A program made the translations under genes and the position numbers. 64,000 nucleotides of DNA from Tenrec ecaudatus (taxonomy: Eukaryota; Chordata; Mammalia; Afrosoricida; Tenrecidae), in NCBI RefSeq assembly GCF_050624435.1, contig NC_134546.1:11617001-11681000 (forward strand), in the 5' to 3' direction. Positions 54,383-64,000 of this stretch are shown piece after piece. The notes below the pieces were generated by a model, which made no database searches, was not told the DNA's origin, and saw only the letters and a program-made list of their open reading frames with translations. Within the stretch, counting starts at the first letter, position 1. Each line of letters starts with the position of its first letter.

Positions 54383-55541
54383 GAGATGCACATGAATAAT
54401 AGCTGGCATTATTGGGTTGTAATTATTGAATTAAAAGGCATTGGTATGTAGGACTTGTTGCCAGTTGAATAATACTCATGTATGCTTTATTTTTATTTGA
54501 AAGTGAGTAGAATGTAACCATGTAAAAGGGTTGGCAAAAAAAATCATCAGGATTTAAATTTGTGTTTGTGTGAAGAAACAAATCATAACAGCGACTCGAC
54601 TTTGCTGTCGTGTCAGAAAATCAGGTCTTATGAATCCTGTTGGTGTTGCTTGGTGTCTGACAGTATCAGGCAGCACCCAGACACAAGTTCTTCCTAGATT
54701 TGAAAAATAATTAGAAAATTGTATCCCACTAAGTACAGAATGCAGATGGGAGGCGGGGGACAGGGGTATTGGGAGGAGGCAGAACTATTTTTCCTCATTT
54801 CAAAACATTCTTTTTTAATGACTTTGAAAGAAGAAACTCAATTTTTCGAGTGACTGGAACGGAGACATTAATGGCTTTAGAGTCTCTTTTGTGAACCATC
54901 TTCAACCACCAGATGATGTGAAATAAGCAAGGCACATTTCTCAAAAGAAGGCTATTTCTCATGATGCAGCTTCTGTTCGTGTTAAGTGTGGGGTTTTGCG
55001 GGAGGGGCAGGGGCTCTCGAACACCTTCCTTTTGAACAAATGACAAGTTGGCCTGCATGCTGGACTGCGTCCGTACACAGGAATGATTCACTTTCTGCAG
55101 GGCTCCGCAGCCACATGCTTCTAAAGACACCCCGCCCCACCTCCCACCCTTTCGACTGCTGGGCTTCGCATAAGACTCGCCTGGTGGGTCAGTGCCTACT
55201 GGCTGCTGACTCTTGGTCTGGGCGCATGGCGTGAAAATACCTGCAGGAGGCTTCAGAGACTAGAATGGACTCTTCAATTAAACAGGGAAGGAGCATTTTC
55301 TCTGTCCCCAGAATGTAGAATTTGGTTTTAATTTCCTAAGTCTCTTAGTAAACATGACAACAGTTAACATGGTGTAGTAATATATATATAGTATAGTTTT
55401 AAAGTTTCATTTATAATTTTCCTGTTCCAAGTTTAAATAATAAGATTTTGTAATTTGGGGGCTGGGGAGTGTTATGTTTGTCATTCCTTAGATATATTGT
55501 CAGGTATGAAACCCATAGATAGTTTAAATCTTTCTGTTTTA

Positions 55542-55547
55542 AATAAA
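55542..55547 (+). terminator. ACTR2: Distal poly(A) signal candidate of ACTR2
   Basis: AATAAA in an AT-rich setting about 2.06 kb after the stop, followed by a TG- and T-containing stretch. A plausible main cleavage signal. Confidence 0.5.
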
Positions 55548-55815
55548 GGTCTGATTTTTAACTCTTGAAAAACCATTGTCACGGAAACTTGCAGTAATTG
55601 TTTAAGTCCCTTTGATGTTTACATGAGACATATGCCAGTGCAGTGGAGAAGGATTTCTTAGAAATAGATTCCACTTTTAAACGGTTTTCCTTGAGAATGG
55701 GGCTTGGGGTGCTCACTGGACACCGCGCTGAGCCTCGTTGTGTTTCTGGAGGGGGGACACCGCGAGAGCCAAACGTTGCCAGTGTAACCTGAGCACACTT
55801 CTTTTTGATTCCGAA

Positions 55816-55821
55816 AATAAA
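55816..55821 (+). terminator. ACTR2: Most distal poly(A) signal candidate of ACTR2
   Basis: AATAAA about 2.33 kb after the stop, followed by a strongly T-rich stretch (55,850-55,900) suited to a downstream element. Either this site or the one at 55,542 could be the main end. Confidence 0.5.
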
Positions 55822-55849
55822 GTCAGGTTTTTCAAAAAGGAAATTGGAA

Positions 55850-57207
55850 TTCTGTCTTTATTTTTCATTTTCATATTTCTCTTTAATCTCATTTTCTTTT
55901 TGGCTAATCTAGGTGGATCGAGCTTATCATACTAATGGAACGGTTGGGCCAAATTCAGTCTCATGTTCTCCGGGTGTTTGACCAAACAACTGGTGGGATT
56001 TCTGGTGGGATTGCAGACACGCAGGGAAAGAGGCAGCCGTCAGAACAAGTCACTTGCTCCACCAGCACTTTCTTCTTCGAGCAAGCTCTTTGGTTTCCTA
56101 AAGGGTTAATTAGGGGCCTTGCGCTGTTAGAAATGCAAGCTAGACCTATGTGTAACAGGCTTGTGTAAAAGGGCATGCTAGCCTCTTGTGCAGAATTCTG
56201 GGCATACGATGTTCAACAAAATAAGTTTTTATAAGAAAGATGAAAATAAATTAATCCGAACCCTTCTTGCTTTTTGCTTTGTCTTTGAGGATGCAGGGTA
56301 GGCCGTCAAGTCATAGTGTTGCTTCCCCTTCCCCACTGAACTTGCTGCTCGACCCTGGGTCACGGCCAGAGCTGCTCAGGATGTCCTCGAAGTTTCCCGG
56401 AGGGGAAGGCACCTCTGGTCACCGTGGAAGCCTCTGGTCTCTCATTGGGTTTCTCCCGTTTCCAGAAGCACAGTGCCGGGCGGCCCTCTCCATTTGTGAC
56501 AGAGGGCGAAAGTCCACACACGGTGTCCCCGATGGAGTGACCCCGCTCAGTGGCCTCCACTCACAGTCTGCACGGACAAGGGCGTTCCCCACCTACCAGA
56601 TCAATATGTAACGTGCTATCTAACGTTGGTGCCTGAGGTATGTGGGTACTCTGGCTTCCTCAGAGTATTAATTTCTGGGAGTAGTTAGACCATTCCATAA
56701 CTGCCAACAAAATTTTGCCCAGGTCACCCAAAACGACAGCCACTCCTACCAGAGTGACTGGAAATTCACGTCAGGATGCAGCACCGTGGGCACGTGTGTC
56801 TCAGAGAAAGTTCCATTTCCATTGGTAGGAAAATGCGTACTGGTCGTTATATAGAACCCAAGGAGTCTGCCTGAAACCGTGTCCCTACGGGACCCTCTGG
56901 ACCTAGTTCTATCTAGCCTTGGTGACGCAGGCCAGGACACCAGGGTCTTTACTGGGTGACTGCTCAGACTTCAGACTCTTCTTCCAGGGTACACAGCATC
57001 TTCATAGGCCGCACCAGAAGGACAAACAAACTGGGCTTTATTTCACACTTCCCTGTAGCCCTTAGAATTCATGCTGAAACTCCCTAGTATGAGGAGAAGC
57101 AGGTGACTGCTAGCCCGAGGACATGGAACTGGTGGACATCGGACTTTAGTCCTGATCGCTTGCCTTGAGGCTGCCCGATAACTGGTGGTCTATGGCCAGA
57201 ACCACCT
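55850..57207. other. Downstream intergenic sequence, no recognised feature
   Basis: About 1.35 kb after the ACTR2 poly(A) candidates. Small ORFs only. No repeat or gene that I can name. Confidence 0.5.
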
Positions 57208-57222
57208 CATACTCCCCATTCT

Positions 57223-58230
57223 TTTTTTTTTTCTTTTTTTGCATTTTATTAGGGACTCATACAACTCTTATCACAATCCATACATATATATACATCAATT
57301 GTATAAAGCACATCCATACATTCCCTGCCCCAATCATTCTCAAAGCATTTGCTCTCCACTTAAGCCCTTTGCATCAGGTCCTCTTTTTTTTTTCCCTCCC
57401 TCCCCTCTCCCCCTCCCTCATGTGCCCTTGGTAATTTATACATCGTTATTTTGTCATATCTTGCCCTATCCGGAGTCTCCCCTGCCCCCTTTCTCTGCTG
57501 TCCCTCTCCCAGGGAAGAGGTCACATGTGGATCCTTGTAATCAGTTCCCCCTTTCCAACCCACTCACCCTACACTCTCCCAGCATCGCCCCTCACACCCT
57601 TGGTCCTGAAGGTATCATCCACCCTGGATTCCCTGTGCCTCTAGCCCTCATATGTACCAGTGTACAACCTCTGCCCTATCCAGCCCTGCAAGGTAGAATT
57701 TGGATCATGGTAATTGGGGGGAGGAAGCATCCAGGATCTGGGGGAAAGCTGTGTTCTTCATCACTACTACCTCGCACCCTGACTGACCCATCTCCTCTCC
57801 TAAACCCCTCTCTGAGGGGATCTCCAGTGGCCGACACTTGGGCCTTGGGTCTCCACTCTGCACTTCCCCCTTCATTCAATATGGCTGCTTGTTCACCTTC
57901 AAGCCTTTAGGACCCCAGACACTATCTCTTTTGATGGCTGGGCACCATCCGCTTTCTTCGCCACATTTGCTTATGCACCCATTTGTCTTCAGCGATCCTA
58001 TCATGGAGGTGTGCAGCCAATGATATGATGATTTTTTGTTCTTTGATGCCTGATAACTGATCCCTTTGGGACCACTCGATCACCCAGGCTGGTGTGTTCT
58101 TCCATGTGGGCTTTGTTGCTTCTGAGCTAGATGGCCGCTTGTTTATCTTCAAGCCTAAGACCCCAGACACTATCTCTTTTGATAGCCGGGCACCATCAGC
58201 TTTCTTCACCACATTTACTTGTTCACCCAC
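57223..58230 (-). mobile_element. L1-type LINE 3' end, 1.0 kb, 15-bp TSD
   Basis: Minus-strand family A copy starting with a T-run (the poly(A) end). A perfect duplication catactccccattct lies at 57208-57222 and 58231-58245. The block ccagacactatctcttttgat plus gggcaccatc occurs twice inside (about 57,912 and 58,160), unlike in the 7745 copy. Confidence 0.92.
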
Positions 58231-58245
58231 CATACTCCCCATTCT

Positions 58246-58640
58246 AAGGCCCTCCTGGCCTCATGGTGACGTGCACGACTCCAGCAGGGCTAGCTCTGCC
58301 TTTGTGAACGAACATCACTAACCCCCATTGCCTTTATGTAAACAGGGATCAAGTATCGTGGCTCCAAAATCACAGAGTGTGGAAATGCTGTGTCGGAGGT
58401 AAGTGGAGGAGGTGGGGAACGTGTAGGAAAGGGTCGCTGTGCGAGGCTGAATGAGCGACTGGCTGCTATCGTGCCGATAGCATGTTCTTCCATAAGTAAC
58501 ACGCAAACGGTATGGTTGGCGTTTTTATTTTGTCTCGGGTTCTTTTTTTTAGTCTGTAGACCATGCAACCCCTTGGTGTTTTGGGGTTTGTTTGTTTGTT
58601 TGTTTTTTGTTTTGTTTATTTTATTTTATTTTATTTTGAT
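58246..58640. other. No recognised feature
   Basis: Intergenic sequence ending in T-rich simple repeats (about 58,585-58,670). Confidence 0.5.
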
Positions 58641-58654
58641 TTTTTGGGGGGGGT

Positions 58655-58810
58655 TTGTTTGTTTTTTAATCATTTTGTTGGGGGCTCATACAGCTCTTAT
58701 CACAATACATATTGTGTCAAGCACATTTGTACATTTGTTGCCATCATTTTCAAAACATTCTCTTTCTACTTGAGCTCTGGTCTCCTCACTCAACCCCCCC
58801 CCCTTTGTGT
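58655..58810 (-). mobile_element. L1-type LINE 3' end, 150 bp
   Basis: Minus copy of the family A terminus: ttttaatcattttgttgggggc, tcatacagctcttatcacaat, tcaaaacattctctttctac. Confidence 0.82.
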
Positions 58811-58869
58811 TTTTTGTGCATGTTATTCACCTGCCCATGTTACATGCAGAAAATACAGCAACCTCAGTC

Positions 58870-59050
58870 CTAACAACTAACCCTCTGCCGTTGAGTCTCT
58901 TCCAACTCAGCAGCTGTAGAGGACCGAATAGAACTCTGTAGGGTTTCCAGGACCATAAACCGTGATGGAAGCAGAGAGCCTCATCTTGCTTCTGTCCAAC
59001 AGCTGATAGATTTGAACCACGAGTCTTAGAGTTAGCAGCCCGATGCTGAG
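58870..59050 (-). mobile_element. AfroSINE
   Basis: Minus copy: ctgccgttgagtctcttcc, gaatagaactctgtagggtttcc, gtgatggaagcagagagcctc, gagttagcagcccgatgc. Confidence 0.82.
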
Positions 59051-59084
59051 CCCATCGCCCTCCCCGCCCCCAGGACATCTTAGA

Positions 59085-59235
59085 ACAAACCAAGAAACCC
59101 AGCGTCATCAAGTCACTTCTGACTCTGGCGCTGTATGGGATTTCCAGTTCCTACAGGAGCTGACCTCTCCTGCAGTGCAGCTGGTAGCGTTGAACCACAG
59201 CAGTAGTTTGGCATCAGTTGTCTGCACTGCCACAG
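59085..59235 (-). mobile_element. AfroSINE, degenerate
   Basis: Minus copy: cagcgtcatcaagtcacttc, atgggatttccagttcctac, aggagctgacctctcctgc, tagcgttgaaccacagc. Confidence 0.65.
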
Positions 59236-59544
59236 GGGCCAAAGGTCATCTTGGGCCTTTTACAAGTTGTGTTGTCTGCAGGTGTAAAATATCCCCCCAG
59301 GTAAGGAGGATTCAAATCACTTCTCTTTCCCCTTTAACAAAACAGGGTTCCTCTCCTGGCTCTTCCCACCTGCAGGGGAGAGGGGACTGGAAGGACTTTT
59401 CAGACAGTTTCCCATCGTGTACTTGGAGTAGGGGAGAAGTAGAGTAGTTCACACTGCCAGCATAGTCAGTTGAAAGGTTTGTGTTCACACAAGCAGGCCC
59501 GTCGTAAGTCGAGCCTGTAAGTCGAACACTGCTTTTGTCAGTGG

Positions 59545-59933
59545 TGGTGGCTTGGTGTCGTCAAGTCAGCCTTGGCCTGTGGTGGCCTGTGAATGCTACA
59601 TAACAGAACCCTGCCCGCGACGGCTTTCATGTGGAGCCACCGCGTCCACCCATCTCCTGATACTATGTACAAAGTGCGTGAGTCAGCGGCTTGCAATCCC
59701 GACTTCTGAGGGGCCTTCTAGCTGCGCTTCTTCTAAGACAGGTGGTGGGTTGGTTCTTTTGGCAGTCCACAGTACTTTTCATGTTCTACGCCAGCACACA
59801 ATGAAAATGCACGATTCTTCTTCGATCTTCCTTGTTCACGGTAGAATGTTCACACGCAGGTGAAGCGATCAAGAATGCCATGGCCTAGTCCAGGCACGTC
59901 TCATCCTCAAAATAACAGCTTTGCTTATCATCC
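59545..59933 (-). mobile_element. RTE-clade LINE, 3' end segment
   Basis: Wording of the afrotherian RTE 3' end is clear: tggtgtcgtcaagtcagcc, ctatgtacaaagtgcgtgag, ttggcagtccacagtac, gattcttcttcgatcttcctt, gcacgtctcatcctcaaaataac. It continues into the next RTE segment across the SPIN insertion. Confidence 0.8.
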
Positions 59934-59941
59934 CCTTAGAA

Positions 59942-60408
59942 CAGTGGTTCTCAACCTGGGGGTTGCAACCCCTTTGGGGATCAAATAACCCTTTCCCAGG
60001 AGTCGCCCAAGACCATTGGAAAACACAGTTCCGATGGTCTTAGGAACCGAGACACAGCTCTATCTGTCTCCAGGTGGGTCCACCCACATGCAGATGTACC
60101 CACATACGAGTACCGGTGTGAAGACTTGCCATGTTACACCATGCTTCAAGACAAAATTTCACCTGTCGTTAGAAATAAATATTTCACAATCTATAATTAC
60201 GTATTGTTTTTGTGATTCATCACTATGCTGTAATTATGTTCTATTTGTAACTGAAAATACATCCTGCCTATCAGATCTTTATATTACGATTCATAACAGC
60301 AAAATTAGTGATGAAGTAGCAACGAAAAAAATTTTATACTTGGGGGGTCACCACAACATGGGGAACTGTATTAAAGGGTTGCGGCATGAGGAAGGTTGAG
60401 AACCACTC
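59942..60408 (+). mobile_element. SPIN-type hAT element, 467 bp, inserted in the RTE LINE
   Basis: CAGTGGTTCTCAACCT ... AGGTTGAGAACCACTC, with flanking ccttagaa (59934-59941) and ccttagag (60409-60416), a 7/8 target duplication. Almost the same length as the 5183 copy and collinear with it (acccacat.cgagtacc, catgcttcaagacaaaatttca, atcctgcctatcagat). This is evidence for a defined ~466-bp nonautonomous subfamily. RTE sequence on the two sides joins when the element is removed. Confidence 0.92.
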
Positions 60409-60416
60409 CCTTAGAG

Positions 60417-61405
60417 GTCTTGTGCAGCAGATTCACCTACTGCACTCTGTCATGGCATCTCTTCACTAATGCTTCCATGAGCATCGATTGTGGAACCAAG
60501 CAAGATGAAATCGCTGTCACTTTCCATCTTTTTTCTGTTATGTTCCCTATTGGTCCAGATGTGAGGATTTGGGTTTTCCTGACATTGAATTGTAATCCAC
60601 ACTGCAGGCTTCAGACTTTGATCTTCATCAGCAAGTGTTTCAGGTCTTCCTTGCTTTCAGGAAGCAAGGCTGTGTCATCTGCATGTTGTAAGCCTTCCTC
60701 CAACCCTGACGCCACATTCTTCGTATCATCCGGCTTCTCTGATTATTTGTCCAGCAGAGAGAGTGAATATACCGAGAGGACACAACTCTGGCTCACAACT
60801 TTTTTTTTTAACTTTAAACTATGCAGTATTCCCTTGACCTGTCCCCACAACTGCCTTTTGATCTATTCACAGCTTCTGCATAAGCACAATAGAGTGTTCG
60901 GGGATTCCCATTCTTCTCAAGACTCCATAGTGTGTCTTGGCCCACACAGTCAAATGCCTCTGTATAGTCAGTAAAGCACAATTGTCTTCCTGGTGTTTGC
61001 TGCTTTGAGCCAGGGCGCCTCTGACATCAGCTAGGGTCTCCCATGTCCTGCATCCTCCTCTGAATGAGGCCTGAACCTCTGGCAGTTCCATGTCCACGAA
61101 CTACTGCAGCCATTGTTAGGCAAATCGTCAGCAAAACTTGACTTGCATGTGATGTTCATGATCTTTGAATAAAGTTTGAGCATTCTGTTGGGCCACCCTT
61201 CTTCAGAATGGGTACAAATACAGATCTCTCCCAGTTACTTGACCGAGTAGCTTCCACACTCTTGGCATAGCCGAGCTCGTGCTTCCAGTGATTCATCAGC
61301 TGTTGGCATACTTCAGCAGGTCTGCTGTCAGTCGTGGAGGCTCAGTTTTGACTGATGCCTTCAGCTCAGCTTTGACTTCTTACTTGAGTACCACTGGTTC
61401 TTGAT
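60417..61405 (-). mobile_element. RTE-clade LINE, reverse transcriptase segment (decayed)
   Basis: Minus-strand RT motifs are visible in order: LPEVQASFR near 61,085, motif A DYTEAFDC at about 60,947-60,970, and HADDTALL at about 60,662-60,685, where the YADD core has become HADD. Stops and frameshifts throughout show a dead copy. The RT reads like the RTE/BovB clade, known for horizontal transfer and present in Afrotheria. Confidence 0.83.
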
Positions 61406-61770
61406 CATATACTACCTTTTTCCCCCAACAGTTTCATTGGCACATAATTTACACACAATTAAAAGTTCAATTGTTCAGTCATATCAAGGAGAATTATACA
61501 ATCATTACCACATCAATTTTAGAACATGCCCCACCTCCCCGTGGTTAAATTGTCTTTTGAAATGAGTTGTGCAGTCACAGTCCATTTTAGTGCTCCCTCC
61601 CCCCTCCAGCCTTTATTTTTTCATTCTGGAAATCCCCTGTCCCTAATGCCCACCTCCACCGCTGGGTCCCCTACCAACCCTTGTATCAGTTATTGTCACT
61701 GTGCATCCACTCCTATGCTTCACAAACAGGGGGTCCCAACAGAAATAATTAAAAAACAATAGAAATAAAG
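61406..61770 (-). mobile_element. Old L1-type 3' UTR fragment inserted in the RTE
   Basis: Shares gagaattatacaatcattacc and ttttagaacat with the 24,560 region, in the same minus orientation. Confidence 0.45.
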
Positions 61771-62269
61771 TGTCAGCCTGGGTACATTAGAGAAACAACT
61801 CCACAGAAAGTCATATAAGAGAGGTTTATGTAAAGGGTAAGTGGGCATCAAGAAAACTACCCAACCCAGTGCTGCCCAAGCCCACAGTCCAACATTAGCC
61901 CATATGTCCGATATGTCCGACACCAATCCACAGAGGCCTCCTCCATCTCACAAAACACAATGACGGCGACTGCAGGAGGAAAGCCAAATCAGTGAGTGTG
62001 TCAGCATCTCAGCGCTGGCAGGGGTCTCCACACAGCTGCTCCAGCACCCAGGGCTGCATCAGGGTAGGTCCACGTGGCTTCTCCAAAAGGTTGTCTCCCA
62101 GGAAGTGAGCCTTGCCAGCTCGAAACGGAACTGGCTAAGGCAGCTCCACCCTGGTCCGACCATCAGAAAGCAAGAGACCCGAGAACTAGAAAGGAAGGCG
62201 AGGCTGACTAACCCATTTATCTCTCTGTCCTTCAATTAACCCCACGTGTTTATCGGCCAGGTTGGCACA
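61771..62269 (+). mobile_element. ERVL/MLT2-like LTR
   Basis: TGTCAGCCTGGGTACATTAG ... GGTTGGCACA. The start aligns with the 22,383 and 23,766 LTRs and the 3' part is the module seen at 14.93 and 16.46 kb. The following ataaac is common to all module copies, so the true end may lie slightly further on. Confidence 0.72.
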
Positions 62270-62279
62270 ATAAACTTTA

Positions 62280-62940
62280 AGTATCTCAGGTGGTAAGGGT
62301 AAGATAATATAAAGACAGAAATACATGTAATGAGTGAGAAAAGACCCCCATCAACATTTTTAAAAGCCAAGAAGAAATTTCTGTCAGAACAAGAAATACT
62401 TGCACCCAGAACAAATCCAGGTTGGGTCGGTAAGGAGGTCAACTGGCCAAGTATCGGGTTCGATCCAGCATAGTCAAGATTACATTGGTTTCTGCCTGAT
62501 AGTACGACTGTTCAGGACTCTTACCTGTGGCTAGAGTGGATCTGCCAGCAGCTCCGTCTGACTAGAGACTGCAGATGGGTGTTGGGCTCCCACTGTCCTC
62601 CCATCACCTACAAATGGGGTGTCCATAATTTTAGCATTGGTGCTTCTCCCTTCCCCCTAGTCCAATTTTGTAATTGTCATCTTTGGATCACACAATGTGG
62701 ACTTAGTCGGCTCTTGGCTTAGACGGCTGCTTGTTTGAATACGAGCCCACAAGGCCCCCAGACACTATAGTGACGGACAGCCGAGGCACCATCTGCACGC
62801 CTCACCACGCTTTGCTGCAGCGCCCTTACCTTCAGTGAACCCTTCATGGGGCGGGTTTGGAGCAGAACTAACTCTTCTTGAAGGTTAGCAGGGGCCCAAA
62901 CTCCATCTGCTTGTCCATGGGTTTGCACATCTCAGGTTTA
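62280..62940 (-). mobile_element. Divergent family A relative, minus strand, plus unrecognised sequence
   Basis: From about 62,560, blocks such as acggctgcttgtttgaatacgag, ggcccccagacactata and gaggcaccatctgc resemble the internal part of family A at lower identity, as expected of an older L1 3' UTR. 62,280-62,560 is not recognised. Confidence 0.4.
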
Positions 62941-62944
62941 CTTT

Positions 62945-64000
62945 GGCGGCTGTCGTGTGGTTGAATGTCTACCCGCTCTCTTAGATAGTGTCCTCTTTCC
63001 ATCTGCTTTAGATACTTCCTGCATCGGTTCAGTATTTTGCCAGAAGAATCACATTTCAGTATAATGTTTTACTTTGTCTTCTCGAGCCGCCCTTTGAAAC
63101 TTTCTCTTCAGTCTTTGACGTCATCATTGCCTCCATTTGTCTTAGCTACTCTCCCGTTAAGGCCAAGTTTCAGAGTCTCTTCTGGCGCCCACTTTGATCT
63201 TCCTAATGACCTTTTGCTTTCTTTATGAATGATGTTCTTGATGTCATTCCACCGTTCATTCTGTTACTAGTGTTCAGTGCACCAAGTCTGTTCTTGAAGA
63301 GTTCTCAAAATTCAGGTGGAGTGTATTCAAGGTCATATTTGGGCTCTCATGGACTTCCTTTGATTTTTTTCAGCTTCATCCTGAACTTGGATATGAGCAA
63401 TTGATGGTCTAGTCCACAGTTGGCCCCTGGCCTGGTTTTAGCTGCTGATAGTTAAGGTTTCCCTAGTCTCTTCCCAGCAGAGCTGTAATCAGTTTGATTT
63501 CTGTGTATTCCATCAGAAGTCCAAATGCCTTTTGTGTTGTTGGAAAAAAGATATTTGCAATGAAGAATTCGTTGGTCTCACAAAATTCTGTCTTGCAATC
63601 TCCAGCTTCATTTCTATCACCAAGACCCTATTTTTCAACCTTTGCATCCCAATCACCAATATTTATCAAGGCATCTTGATTGCATGTTTGATCCATTTTA
63701 GGGTGAAGACTATGATAAAAACTCTTTAATTCTGCATCACTAGTTTCAGTGGCTGGTGCATAAACCGGAATCATAATTGTACTGACTGGACTTCCTCAGA
63801 TGTGCATAGATATTATCCTCTCACAAATAGCATTGTACTTCGAGATCTTAAAATGCCCTTTCTGACAATGAGGGCAGCGGTGCCATTCCTCTGCAGTCTG
63901 TCATTCCTGCCATGATGGGATTTCCTGATCCAGAGTGGCCAGTAGAGTCCCTTGCAACTCACTAATGGTTACATCAATCTTGACGCATTCGCTTCATTTT
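62945..64000 (-). mobile_element. RTE-clade LINE, endonuclease segment, runs off the window
   Basis: Minus-strand sequence carries an AP-type endonuclease reading IPVYAPATETSDAELKSFY, then the GDWDAK core (about 63,640-63,657; usual form GDWNAK), then GLGDRNEAG and TEFCETNEFFIAN. Frame is lost in several places. This is the upstream part of the same RTE copy as at 59,545-61,405. Confidence 0.83.

Larger units (their letters stand above)
53482..55840 (+). other. ACTR2: ACTR2 3' UTR (about 2.1-2.35 kb)
   Basis: Noncoding sequence after the stop runs through three AATAAA hexamers. It begins with C-rich tracts and becomes AT-rich. No recognisable repeat interrupts 53,482-55,840, in contrast to the repeat-dense flanks, which fits a transcribed region. 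The far limit depends on which poly(A) site is used and is inferred. Confidence 0.7.

Noticed and set aside
57185-57910. 241-residue plus-strand ORF
   Set aside because: It is the antisense of the minus-strand LINE 3' UTR at 57,223-58,230; the same peptides recur from other copies of the repeat.
60396-60974. 192-residue plus-strand ORF
   Set aside because: Antisense of the RTE reverse transcriptase segment, whose motifs read on the minus strand.

Overview
The window is mammalian nuclear DNA, most likely from a tenrec (Afrotheria; Echinops-like). It holds one spliced gene in a dense bed of transposable elements. The species call rests on two repeat families seen together: many tRNA-derived AfroSINEs (restricted to Afrotheria) and SPIN-type hAT elements, the horizontally transferred 'Space Invaders', which among afrotherians are known from tenrec. 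Both identifications come from memory of the consensus sequences, not from a search.

Layout. Positions 1-27,000 are intergenic: L1-type LINE 3' ends (several with exact target-site duplications), ERVL/MLT2-like LTRs, an MLT1 LTR, AfroSINEs, a 465-bp SPIN copy with a perfect 8-bp duplication, and a ZC3H15 retropseudogene (minus strand, about 13.77-17.0 kb) broken twice by ERVL/LTR material. Positions 27,000-55,800 hold ACTR2 (actin-related protein 2, Arp2) on the plus strand: a CpG-island promoter, nine canonical coding exons that sum to exactly 394 codons with GT-AG introns and no frame break, and a 15-nt in-frame microexon (37,825-37,839) between exons 2 and 3 that would add five residues (NNKKM). 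The 3' UTR is about 2.1-2.35 kb depending on the poly(A) site. Positions 55,800-64,000 are downstream intergenic DNA with a 1-kb L1 copy carrying a 15-bp duplication and, at the right edge, a decayed RTE-clade LINE (minus strand, 59.5-64 kb and beyond) hit by a SPIN element and by an L1/LTR cluster.

Arp2 pairs with Arp3 in the seven-subunit Arp2/3 complex that nucleates branched actin. No second functional gene, RNA gene, CRISPR array or clearly new system was found. The most interesting signals are the conserved-looking microexon, the layered horizontally transferred elements, an L1 insertion with two 3' ends inside one target duplication, and an LTR inserted 29 bp from a constitutive splice donor.
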